In this document: positions 15,558-22,888 of the stretch, in pieces | Position numbering within the stretch: the stretch's first letter is position 1 | Layout: each line of letters begins with the position of its first letter | DNA from: Spirochaetales bacterium UBA6872 | GTDB lineage: Bacteria > Spirochaetota > Spirochaetia > Sphaerochaetales > Sphaerochaetaceae | Reading direction: 5' to 3' | NCBI GenBank assembly: GCA_002452215.1 | Contig: DKCO01000038.1 | Span: 1-31,088 of the forward strand | Length of the DNA: 31,088 nucleotides | The notes under the pieces: generated by a model | Told to the model about the DNA's origin: nothing | Seen by the model: only the letters and a program-made list of their open reading frames with translations | Databases searched by the model: none | Translations under genes and position numbers: made by a program

Positions 15558-16771
15558 CATCCCTCCAAGAGAGGATCAGATTCGATCTTTTTCTTTTCCT
15601 TATCTATAGGTGAAAAATGATGAAACATCATCAAAAAGGCAGGAGCCAGGAAATTGGATGAGTAAGTACCAATCACAACACCCCATGTAAGATTGATTGC
15701 AAAGTTCTTTATGTCGCCTGAGCTGAATATTGCAAGCGGAAGAATCGCGAAAAGAGTTGTCAAACTTGTAATCAAAGTTCTTGAAAAAGATTGTCTAATA
15801 GAAAGATTTACTATATCAACAAGACTCATCTTATTCTTCAAAACCAAGTTTTCTCTTATCCTATCGAAGATAACAATAGTGTTGTTCAATGAATATCCTA
15901 TTATCGTTAAGACTGCAGCAATCGTCGTAGACGATACCTCAAGTCTGAATATAAGGATGAATGCAAACATCATCACAACATCATGAAAAAGTGCCAAAAT
16001 AGATGAAAGCGCATATGAAAGACGGAATCTAAATGCAATGTAGACAAGAATAAGAGCAATAGCAAGAAGAATTGCATAAAACGATGAACGTAAAAGATTA
16101 GCAGAAAACTTTGGCCCTACAAAATCAGATTGCAGCAAAACAAGATTGTCTTCTCCAAAATACATACCAAGTGCGCTATTCACTTTCTCTTCAAGGCTGT
16201 CTTGGCTATCGCCATCATGCGCCTTGATCCTAATCTGAAAACCTCCATCGGACGCCTTCCCAAGTGTTTGCACATTAACTGACTCAAGAGAAGAAAGCGC
16301 ATCTCTTACATCATCAATATCAACATCCTTCGTATCTGTTGCATAATTTAGCCTCAAATCAGATGCGCTCAATCTAGCAGGGAAGTTGTATCCAGGCATA
16401 AAGTTCTCAACTTCCAACGAACCGTCAAAAACAGACACTGTTATGCCATTTTTCTTAAGAGCTGTCGCAAGCTCATCTACTGTTTGATACAAAGAAGATG
16501 GAAAATCAATTCTGTTTACGCCATCAGTGCCTTTGAATTCCAGATAGAGGTTATTTTCGCTCACTCCTGCTGTTACAGATAGCTCTCCTTCGTATGATAT
16601 CTTCATCCCAATTGGAGCAATTTGTACTCTCTCAGAAAATCCTGATCCAAAGTCAATACCTGTATTGAATCCACCAAAGATGATTGCAAAGACAATACCT
16701 ACCAAAATAAAAAGGCAAGAGAAGCCTATAGCATAGTATCTGTATTTTAAAACTTCGAAATTACCTTTCAT
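15557..16771 (-). CDS. secF: Protein translocase subunit SecF
   Basis: A 404-residue inner-membrane subunit of the SecDF complex, which uses the proton gradient to pull secreted proteins through SecYEG. It shows GIDFGSGF after the first membrane segment, FVGPKFSANLL before the second, and IIGYSLNNTIVIFDRIRENL in the conserved membrane core. The periplasmic domain between segments 1 and 2 spans roughly residues 40-220, larger than in the usual SecF of about 310 residues. The start is the ATG overlapping the secD stop (ATGA), with GGAGG 8 bases upstream; a TTG five codons earlier is rejected. Confidence 0.95.
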   Translation of the reverse strand: MKGNFEVLKYRYYAIGFSCLFILVGIVFAIIFGGFNTGIDFGSGFSERVQIAPIGMKISYEGELSVTAGVSENNLYLEFKGTDGVNRIDFPSSLYQTVDELATALKKNGITVSVFDGSLEVENFMPGYNFPARLSASDLRLNYATDTKDVDIDDVRDALSSLESVNVQTLGKASDGGFQIRIKAHDGDSQDSLEEKVNSALGMYFGEDNLVLLQSDFVGPKFSANLLRSSFYAILLAIALILVYIAFRFRLSYALSSILALFHDVVMMFAFILIFRLEVSSTTIAAVLTIIGYSLNNTIVIFDRIRENLVLKNKMSLVDIVNLSIRQSFSRTLITSLTTLFAILPLAIFSSGDIKNFAINLTWGVVIGTYSSNFLAPAFLMMFHHFSPIDKEKKKIESDPLLEG

Positions 16772-18501
16772 CTTTGTTTCCTCCAAGAAAGCTTCACTCT
16801 CTTCATATTGTCCTCTGTAATAAACAGATCAAAAATCAAATGCGAAACAAAAAGAGACGTAAACAAAGAACACACAATACCGATTGCCAATGTATTTGCA
16901 AAACCTTTTACAGAGCTAGAACCAAAGATCGACAAGACAAGTGCTGCAATTATTGTTGTGATATTCGAATCCATAATTGTCCAGAATGCTTTCTTGAAAC
17001 CTGATAAAACAATTTGATATCCAAGAGCACCCTTTTCAAGCTCTTCTTTCATCCTCTCGAATATGATTACGTTCGCATCAATTGCCATTCCCAAAGTCAA
17101 GACAATGCCAGCGATGGATGATAGCGTCATTGTATAGTTGAGTGCTGAAAGGAGTGCAATCATCATATACAGATTCATCAATAGGGCAAAATCGGCAACA
17201 AAACCAGATGGTCCGTAATATATAGCAACGAATAGGACAACAAGCAAGAATCCGATTAATATCGCTCTTAATGAAATCTTAACAGCGTCATCTCCAAGAG
17301 ATGCACCTACAGCTTGCTCTGAAAGCACTTTCAAATCTATAGGGAGGGATGCTGTCTTCAAACTCACAGCCAAAGACTGGGCTTCATCTTCAGTGAAACC
17401 TCCTGAAAGTTGCACAGAATCCCTGATTGCACTGTTGATTCTGGCAACACTCTTCACTTTCCCATCCATTACAACAGCCAAAGAGGCTCCTGTGTTCTTG
17501 CTTGTGAGGTTGTAGAAGATATCGCCACCTTCTGAGTCGAGCGTGAAATTAACAACCGGACGTCTCGTTTGTTCATCTTGGGAAACATTTGCGCTCTTAA
17601 GATGTGCTCCATCAAGACCTATTTCTCGTCTGAGAACAACTAAGCTTTCAAGATTCTCAATCCCATAGTCATCCTCTGTGTAATAGCCTGCAAGCATCCT
17701 GTTCTCTGGAATGTAGCTAGGTGCTACTAGATTGCCATCAGAATCAAAGAACTTCGACTTGTTTTCAACAAACTCCCTCTCAACTCTTTCAGTGAGTGAG
17801 TTGTCTACAAGCTGGAATGTCAAAGAACCTCTGCTTCTTAAAAAAGAATCCACTCTCTCTGGATCTGTCTCTCCCGATATCTCAATAAGGATCTGATCAC
17901 TACCTTGTAACCTTATATCTGGTTCCGTAACTCCAAATTGGTCTATTCTGGAATTAAGGATTGAAATATCTTCATTCAAAAGGGAAATAAGCTCAGCAGA
18001 ATCAGGAATATAACCATTCTTTTCAGCAAAGCTGTCCACATCTGCTTCCAACAGAACAGACATTCCTCCTCTTAAATCCAAGCCCAATTGCAAAATATAA
18101 TTCGAGTTTTCTTTGACACTTAAAAGGTTTTCTCTATAGTGGGCTTCTATTGCAGAAAAAAAGCTATCTTCGCCAGAAAAAGAAGATAGAAGAGCATAAT
18201 TTGTCCATTTGTCAGGATTTTGTCTTCTTTGGCGAGATAGTTCTGCCTTTGCGTCTTTTATTAAGTATTTGTACTCAGATGAAACCTCATCATTTGGATT
18301 CTCTTTTGCTAGAGACTTTAAAATGCGGACATCCTTTTCAGCTTGTCCGCGAACATAATCCCTGATTTGGTAATCTGAGCCTGCTGCAAGTTGTTTGGTC
18401 TCTGCAGGCGTAAGCACATACCACTTGAAAGTAGGATACAATAGTGCCGTCGCCACAGCCAGAACCAATACGACTAGCAAGATACGACCAGTCTTCTTCA
18501 T
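16768..18501 (-). CDS. secD: Protein translocase subunit SecD
   Basis: A 577-residue inner-membrane SecD: an N-terminal membrane segment, a charged region of about 100 residues unlike most SecD proteins, then LGLDLRGGMSVLLEADV, NSRIDQFGVTEPDI, a periplasmic head and the C-terminal six-helix core with LTLGMAIDANVIIFERMKEE. With SecF and YajC it forms the auxiliary secretion complex. It starts 2 bases after the yajC stop and overlaps secF by 4 bases. Its binding site is weak, suggesting coupled translation. Confidence 0.96.
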   Translation of the reverse strand: MKKTGRILLVVLVLAVATALLYPTFKWYVLTPAETKQLAAGSDYQIRDYVRGQAEKDVRILKSLAKENPNDEVSSEYKYLIKDAKAELSRQRRQNPDKWTNYALLSSFSGEDSFFSAIEAHYRENLLSVKENSNYILQLGLDLRGGMSVLLEADVDSFAEKNGYIPDSAELISLLNEDISILNSRIDQFGVTEPDIRLQGSDQILIEISGETDPERVDSFLRSRGSLTFQLVDNSLTERVEREFVENKSKFFDSDGNLVAPSYIPENRMLAGYYTEDDYGIENLESLVVLRREIGLDGAHLKSANVSQDEQTRRPVVNFTLDSEGGDIFYNLTSKNTGASLAVVMDGKVKSVARINSAIRDSVQLSGGFTEDEAQSLAVSLKTASLPIDLKVLSEQAVGASLGDDAVKISLRAILIGFLLVVLFVAIYYGPSGFVADFALLMNLYMMIALLSALNYTMTLSSIAGIVLTLGMAIDANVIIFERMKEELEKGALGYQIVLSGFKKAFWTIMDSNITTIIAALVLSIFGSSSVKGFANTLAIGIVCSLFTSLFVSHLIFDLFITEDNMKRVKLSWRKQR

Positions 18502-18503
18502 CT

Positions 18504-18902
18504 CTAGTTGTTCTTTTCAGTCTCTGTAGCAGGAGCCTCTTTTGTCTCCTCAGCCTCTTCTTTCTTGACAGGAGCTGTTTTCACAGCATCCCTTGCTGTA
18601 ACTGTAGAGATTGCACTTTTCGAGAACTCGATTCTTGCACTGTCATCAACCTTAACAATTACGGTAGAGTCCTTGACTGTAACAATTGTTCCATGGATTC
18701 CTCCAATTGTAACAACCTTATCACCCTTCTTCATTGCAGCAATCATTGCTTTTGCTTCCTTATCTCTCTTCTTCTGAGGTCTGATGATAAGGAAATAGAA
18801 AATAAGAATAATAAGAACAAATGTAACTAAAGTAGTAACCATTGAACCTGTTGAAGATGCACCACTTGCATCTGCTGCCATCAAAGCTAATAAAGCATTC
18901 AT
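18504..18902 (-). CDS. yajC: Preprotein translocase subunit YajC
   Basis: A 132-residue membrane protein with one transmembrane helix (about 21-43) followed by the diagnostic FYFLIIRPQKKRDKEAKAM and the KKGDKVVTIGGIHG motif, and an acidic, alanine-rich tail (KKEEAEETKEAPATETEK). It accompanies SecDF in the inner membrane. AGAGG lies 6 bases before the ATG. It is the first gene of the secDF-ispH-rex operon. Confidence 0.95.
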   Translation of the reverse strand: MNALLALMAADASGASSTGSMVTTLVTFVLIILIFYFLIIRPQKKRDKEAKAMIAAMKKGDKVVTIGGIHGTIVTVKDSTVIVKVDDSARIEFSKSAISTVTARDAVKTAPVKKEEAEETKEAPATETEKNN

Positions 18903-18928
18903 AATTCACCTCTTATTGCGATAAAGAA

Positions 18929-18957
18929 AGGATACACGCTATTTTTCTCTAGTTCAA
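18929..18957 (-). promoter_or_regulatory. Promoter of the yajC-secDF-ispH-rex operon
   Basis: TTGAAC (18952-18957), a 17-base spacer and TATCCT (18929-18934) on the minus strand. It starts just past the stop codon of the HNH fragment, so the accessory island ends exactly at this promoter. Confidence 0.6.
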
Positions 18958-18959
18958 CC

Positions 18960-19244
18960 TCAATAGAGGATGATGTCATGCAAAAGATTTGGAGTCATAT
19001 TCTTACCCAAAAGCTCATCTCGGACAAAAATAGTATCATTCTTCTCTTTTAAGCGGTATTCACCCGAATGGAATTTTCTATGGCAAGTAGGACAAAGACA
19101 TACCATATTCGATTTGACATCCGGACCTCCTTCCGATAAAGGTAAAATATGGTGAACATCTGCGGAAAGATATCGCCAGCTATCACAACGAAGCTCTATC
19201 ATTGTTTGTTGTTCAAGAACATCAACACAGTTGTTGATAAGCAA
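18960..19244 (-). pseudogene. HNH endonuclease fragment
   Basis: The frame encodes 94 residues with a clear HNH core: VHHILPLSEGGPDVKSNMVCLCPTCHRKFH (given here as VHHILPLSEGG, then NMVCLCPTCHRKFH). The first zinc CxxC pair usual in this family is missing; only RCDSW precedes the core. The frame opens at TTG with no ribosome binding site; the first ATG would give about 80 residues. It is therefore probably the 3' end of a broken nuclease gene, although a small intact HNH protein cannot be excluded. Between it and the NADAR stop (19245-19343) lie a 24-codon open frame (19251-19325) and a 7-bp inverted repeat at 19221-19238; neither has a recognisable role. Confidence 0.6.
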
Positions 19245-19343
19245 TCCTTTTTATATTACTTTGGATTCTTGCTTGCCCCAGTCTTTATCTGCCAAAACCT
19301 TTATCAACGCCTCTTCGATATCCACTTCCCCTCTTTGCAATGA

Positions 19344-19817
19344 TTACAGTCTTTCTCGTACCATCATAAGGGCATAACCAAGCAAATTTTGCCCTTGCCA
19401 CTTTCGTCTGTCAAATCTGTTCGGATCATGCATTGAGAGACCGGTGCCCCATATTCTGTCTTTCACAGCACATTCTGCAAGAATAGCGTCTTCTGTACCC
19501 TTAAGTTGTACTTTTAGCTCAGGATTCTGAGAGAACTTTGCCAAAAGCCCCTCATAGACAACAATTTGCCGAATACCATTCCATGAACTCTCATCATAAC
19601 CAGAAACAAGTCGTCCAAGAGCTTTGATCTTAGCAACATCTGATGTTATTAGGATATCTGAAGCAACTTTATCATCACCAAAAGTGAGAGCTTTACGATA
19701 CATCATGTACTGTTCCATTGAAGAAAATGAAACTTCATCAAATGTAAATGGTGATAGATACCAATTGCTCAAATATCCATTTTCTTCATCTGGATTGTGA
19801 AAACAAATGATATTCAT
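19344..19817 (-). CDS. NADAR family protein (YbiA/DUF1768), probable ADP-ribose N-glycosidase
   Basis: A 157-residue NADAR protein. Diagnostic features are YLSNWYLSPF, SSMEQYMMYRKAL with the conserved Glu35, ILAECAVKDRIWGTGLS, and the C-terminal W-G-N-LG-LM-R signature (WQGQNLLGYALMMVRER). NADAR enzymes cleave N-glycosidic bonds of ribose derivatives; some, paired with DarT-type toxins, remove ADP-ribose from guanine and so act as antitoxins. Here it is the last gene of a three-gene set headed by an ADP-ribosyltransferase-fold protein, which makes an antitoxin or reversal role likely (inference). The ATG overlaps the preceding stop (ATGA) with GGAG 7 bases upstream. Confidence 0.88.
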   Translation of the reverse strand: MNIICFHNPDEENGYLSNWYLSPFTFDEVSFSSMEQYMMYRKALTFGDDKVASDILITSDVAKIKALGRLVSGYDESSWNGIRQIVVYEGLLAKFSQNPELKVQLKGTEDAILAECAVKDRIWGTGLSMHDPNRFDRRKWQGQNLLGYALMMVRERL

Positions 19818-20233
19818 TGCACTTCTCCAACTTTCTTCACAGCCAAATCAAGCTCTAAATCGTGCAGTCCACCATATGCCTTTTTTAAAAATGATACTGG
19901 TATTTTCTTGACCAATTGCGCACTTGGCAAGTTGTAGTACCACTGGTAGTATGCATAGAATTCTCCAATCCAATTAGGCATAAAACCTTCTATAGCCTTG
20001 CCATCTTTGGGATGGTAGTTTTCTGTTTTGCTGAAATATGCCCAAAGCTCTTTTGCATCCATTGTGTTGACATAGGCTTGGGACTCGTCAATGCTCTTTC
20101 TCGTTTTGCTTGCCATGTAAGTGTTGATAAATTCCTCTGTATCCTTATCTGGGTAATTCTCTGCCACAAACTCAAAAAGCTTACCTTGATTTTCAACAAC
20201 ATCGTTTAAATACAAATCTGAATATCCTCGCAT
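19814..20233 (-). CDS. Small protein of unnamed family, middle gene of the DUF3990-NADAR cassette
   Basis: A 139-residue soluble protein with no catalytic motif I can name. It begins MRGYSDLYLNDVVENQG, is acidic and helical in the middle (PDKDTEEFINTYMASKTRKS), contains MDAKELWAYF, and has a distinctive aromatic segment, WIGEFYAYYQWYYNLPS, near residue 100. I recall similar proteins (SDLYLDD start, EYWAGWxLAYYQWYT segment) beside DUF3990 genes in gut Firmicutes, so it is probably a conserved partner, perhaps a neutralising protein or specificity factor. The chosen ATG has GAGAGG 8 bases upstream; GTG and ATG codons two and three codons earlier are possible. It overlaps its neighbours closely. 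Confidence 0.8.
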   Translation of the reverse strand: MRGYSDLYLNDVVENQGKLFEFVAENYPDKDTEEFINTYMASKTRKSIDESQAYVNTMDAKELWAYFSKTENYHPKDGKAIEGFMPNWIGEFYAYYQWYYNLPSAQLVKKIPVSFLKKAYGGLHDLELDLAVKKVGEVQ

Positions 20234-20238
20234 TATCA

Positions 20239-20892
20239 TCACCTCTCGAGTAAAGTACTGAAGACATTTATGACCTTGTTTGCATCTGAATCGACAAGAT
20301 TCCGCATATTTTTCCTTGCCGCTATATCTCTCTGATTATACCTATCATTGAACTCTGCAAAAGGAACAGTAATCAATTCATCGCATTTTTCCACCAACTT
20401 GGCATATGATGCTTCAGATTTGATACAATACTGGATGCCTAAATCCCCTAAGAAAAGCAACTCTTCAAGAATATCGATATCGATGTTGTCTCGCACAAAC
20501 TCCTTTGCAATATAAAAGTAAGAAGCATTTGCTCTCCACCCTCGAATCACATCATATCCACTTGTATCAACACCGTATTTCTCAATAAACATCTTTGAAA
20601 GCATGCGATATCGTTTGGAATCAGCAGCATCTCTATGCTTCATAAGCTCGGCAAGCCATGCAAGAACATTCATCTGTTGAAAATCCAATATTTTCAGCCC
20701 GTCAGCTTCAAGCTCATACTTATGAACCCATCCATTTATATCATTTGGTCGACATACTGCCCATTCTTTGGCAAGAGAGATGCTATCAGTAAGATAAAAA
20801 CCCTTACCATAGTCATGCTTTTCATCTCCATAACCATATTTGGGTACAACAATTTTATCAGGAGTTCCATGATATAAGATGATTTTTCCCAT
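20239..20892 (-). CDS. DUF3990 protein, ADP-ribosyltransferase-fold, putative toxin
   Basis: A 217-residue protein whose N-terminus is diagnostic of DUF3990: ILYHGTPDKIVVPKYG (His8), KHDYGKGFYLTDSISLAKEWA (Tyr28, Tyr33), then VHKYELEADGLKILDF, GYDVIRGWRANASYF and GDLGIQYCIKSEASY (Gln154, Glu160). The fold belongs to the ADP-ribosyltransferase superfamily, where an HGT segment binds NAD+. No enzymatic activity is established for this family to my knowledge. It heads a cassette ending in a NADAR hydrolase, so it may modify a nucleic acid or protein with ADP-ribose (inference). GAGGAGG lies 10 bases before the ATG; the stop overlaps the next gene. Confidence 0.86.
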   Translation of the reverse strand: MGKIILYHGTPDKIVVPKYGYGDEKHDYGKGFYLTDSISLAKEWAVCRPNDINGWVHKYELEADGLKILDFQQMNVLAWLAELMKHRDAADSKRYRMLSKMFIEKYGVDTSGYDVIRGWRANASYFYIAKEFVRDNIDIDILEELLFLGDLGIQYCIKSEASYAKLVEKCDELITVPFAEFNDRYNQRDIAARKNMRNLVDSDANKVINVFSTLLER

Positions 20893-21286
20893 TTTCCACG
20901 TTCCTCCTCAAGCACAGATTTTTGATATTCTGAAGTTTTCTGGCTTATGCTGATAAATTATTTAAACACAATCATCGCCCTTTGTGTACATATGAGACTT
21001 GACCCTATGTTTAGCTTTGGCCTGTTCTGCAAGCAACTTCAATGATAAACCCCACCTTCTCCAGAAGTGCAAAATCTTGTTCTCTTAATTCTGAAGAGAT
21101 TATATCCAAGCCTCATCATACCCGGTTTTCAATCTATATAGTAAGCGTGAAAAATGATGCTGTCTTTTATTCGATATTACAGAAAATATAAGATTGCTCA
21201 TTGAAAGTTTTACGGTTTTAAATCGCAAAACTAATTTGTATTCAATCAAAATTACAGTATAATATATACAATTGGAGATAATCTCG
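20893..21286. other. 394-base intergenic region between the DUF3990 cassette and the AAA ATPase
   Basis: It separates divergent genes. On the minus strand, positions 20962-21109 hold two short overlapping open frames in different phases (32 and about 27 codons, the latter with LLAEQAKAKHRVKSHMYTKG), whose composition looks protein-like; together they resemble a frameshifted gene remnant, but I cannot name it. No intrinsic terminator is evident. The right end carries the plus-strand promoter of the ATPase gene. I see no convincing promoter for the cassette. Confidence 0.35.
21235..21263 (+). promoter_or_regulatory. Promoter of the AAA/DUF4143 gene
   Basis: A perfect TATAAT (21258-21263) with a weak TTTGTA 17 bases upstream, in AT-rich DNA, 23 bases before the chosen ATG. 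Confidence 0.55.
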
Positions 21287-22498
21287 ATGATTTATAGACC
21301 TTTGTATGTAGACAAGATTATGGCATATGTAGATACACCATTCGTGAAAATCCTTACTGGAGTCCGACGTTGTGGAAAATCCACGATCTTAAAAATGATT
21401 ATGCAACGACTAAAAACGCAGTATGAAATCTCTGAAAATCACATTATTAGCTACTGTTTTGATTCGATGGAATATGATGACATGACAGCGAAACAGATGT
21501 ATGCAGAACTGAAAGAGTGCGTTTCAACTGGTGGAAAATACTACTTATTTCTTGATGAAGTACAAGAGATAAATGGTTGGGAAAAGGTCATTAATTCACT
21601 TGCATCGAACTTCAATGTCGATATCTATGTAACAGGCTCAAACTCACGAATGATGTCATCTGAAATCTCAACATATCTGACCGGACGATATGTGACTTTC
21701 CGCATTTACACATTGTCTTTTACAGAATACCTAATGTTCAAGAAGCAATATTCAAGTATAGATGGGCCAAGAGCCGAGCTTGCAAACTATCTGCGCTTAG
21801 GGGGATTTCCAGCAACGCTTTTGCGCTCATATTCACAGGATGAGGTCTATACAATTGTGCGTGATATCTATAATTCCACAATATTCTCAGATATCGTAAA
21901 GCGCAATCAGGTGAGGAAAATCGATCAATTGGAACGAGTTGTAAAGTATACTTTCAGTAATGTTGGCAACACATTCTCGGCAAAATCCATATCAGATTAT
22001 CTTAAAGCGGAACGCCGTACATTGAACAACGAAACAGTTTACAGCTATTTGGAAAAACTTGAGAAAGCATTCTTAATTCATCGTTGCTCTCGCTTTGATT
22101 TAAAAGGCAAAGAAATCCTTAAAACTCAAGAAAAGTTCTATCTTGCAGATACAGCTCTGCGATACAGTGTTTTTGGCTACAATGCTGACAGCATATCATC
22201 TAGTCTTGAGAACATTGTGTACTTAGAGCTTTGTCGCAGAGGATATTCTGTAAATGTCGGCAAGTTCGGCAATAGTGAAATCGACTTTGTTGCTGTGCGC
22301 CAAAATGAAAAACTTTATTTGCAAGTCAAAAAGGAACTCAGTTCTCTGAAAACAGAAAAAAGGGAGTATGACAATTTGTTGAAAATCCATGACAACTACC
22401 CTAAATATGTACTCACAATGGATGAGTTCTCAGAAGGAAATTATGAAGGCATCAAAACGATGCACATAGCAGATTTCCTGTTGCAACCAGAGCTCTAA
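21287..22498 (+). CDS. AAA ATPase with DUF4143 domain
   Basis: A 403-residue protein of the AAA_14-DUF4143 family, common in multiple copies in gut bacteria and archaea, with no established function. Walker A is GVRRCGKS (25-32), Walker B is YYLFLDEVQE (Asp90, Glu91), and VTGSNS (115-120) is the sensor. A winged-helix stretch follows (KSISDYLKAERRTLNNETVYSYLEKLEKAF). The C-terminal domain has EIDFVAVRQNEKLYLQVKKE, whose EID and QVK spacing resembles the core of PD-(D/E)xK nuclease folds. The ATG with GGAG 9 bases upstream is preferred to a TTG five codons earlier. It is the only complete plus-strand gene, single and flanked by repeats and a remnant, which suggests acquisition. Confidence 0.9.
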   Translation: MIYRPLYVDKIMAYVDTPFVKILTGVRRCGKSTILKMIMQRLKTQYEISENHIISYCFDSMEYDDMTAKQMYAELKECVSTGGKYYLFLDEVQEINGWEKVINSLASNFNVDIYVTGSNSRMMSSEISTYLTGRYVTFRIYTLSFTEYLMFKKQYSSIDGPRAELANYLRLGGFPATLLRSYSQDEVYTIVRDIYNSTIFSDIVKRNQVRKIDQLERVVKYTFSNVGNTFSAKSISDYLKAERRTLNNETVYSYLEKLEKAFLIHRCSRFDLKGKEILKTQEKFYLADTALRYSVFGYNADSISSSLENIVYLELCRRGYSVNVGKFGNSEIDFVAVRQNEKLYLQVKKELSSLKTEKREYDNLLKIHDNYPKYVLTMDEFSEGNYEGIKTMHIADFLLQPEL

Positions 22499-22610
22499 GT
22501 CAACATATATATGCTGAAACAAAAATTGATTAGACAACATCCTTGTCACTTCAACGCTCTTACTACTTTTCATCATAAAATCTGAAACTCTAGAATTTTC
22601 AAGATATTTA

Positions 22611-22679
22611 GTACAAACTACCGATTATTTTTAGTACAAACTACCGATTATTTTTGGTACAAACTGCCGATTTGTTTAC
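22611..22679. repeat. Three tandem 23-bp repeats
   Basis: Copies start at 22611, 22634 and 22657 and share the core GTACAAACTACCGATTATTT. The first two differ only at the last base; the third has a G in place of A within the core and a divergent end. The exact 23-base period is close to two helical turns, which would place each core on nearly the same DNA face. The array lies between the AAA/DUF4143 gene and a remnant resembling the end of another. Confidence 0.92.
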
Positions 22680-22689
22680 TTTCATTGTC

Positions 22690-22848
22690 TTGAATCAGAG
22701 ATTTAAGAGCTTATGCGGAAAGTCATTAATCACTAAAGCAAATATGAAAAAACCTTCTTTCCTAATGGTCCTTACTGGATTAGATAGCATCGTATATAAA
22801 AGAGATGATGGGATTCTTATTGTTCCTATTGGATGTTTGAAGAACTAG
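22690..22848 (+). pseudogene. Probable C-terminal remnant of a second AAA/DUF4143-type gene
   Basis: An open frame after the repeats ends with PSFLMVLTGLDSIVYKRDDG and then ILIVPIGCLKN before TAG. The pattern of a VLTG strand, an aromatic-lysine-arginine-DG turn and a VPIGCL terminus resembles the last 40 residues of some ATPases of this family, as far as I recall; the intact neighbour ends with a different version (YVLTMDEFSEGNYEGIK). No start codon with a ribosome binding site precedes it, and the N-terminal part of the frame reads through a repeat copy. This is a tentative call. Confidence 0.4.
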
Positions 22849-22851
22849 AAA

Positions 22852-22880
22852 CATAGAAAGGGGCTTGAACACCAAGCCCC
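22852..22880 (-). terminator. Terminator of the second sugar operon
   Basis: GGGGCTT, a 7-base loop and AAGCCCC form a perfect stem (22860-22880) 9 bases after the dehydrogenase stop on the minus strand; it is followed by CTTTCTATG, a weak U-tract. Confidence 0.7.
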
Positions 22881-22888
22881 CATGCTCT

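Larger units (their letters stand above)
22499..22888. other. 390-base region after the ATPase gene
   Basis: It contains no intact gene. It holds the three 23-bp direct repeats, a decayed open frame that looks like the end of a second ATPase, and the terminator of the minus-strand sugar operon, each listed separately. No clear intrinsic terminator for the plus-strand ATPase gene is seen at 22499-22610. Confidence 0.6.

Noticed and set aside
22611..22679. CRISPR array
   Set aside because: The repeats are directly adjacent with no unique spacers, and no cas genes are present.
18960..22880. Integrated prophage or transposon
   Set aside because: No integrase, transposase, terminal inverted repeats or target duplication could be seen; only an accessory island can be claimed.
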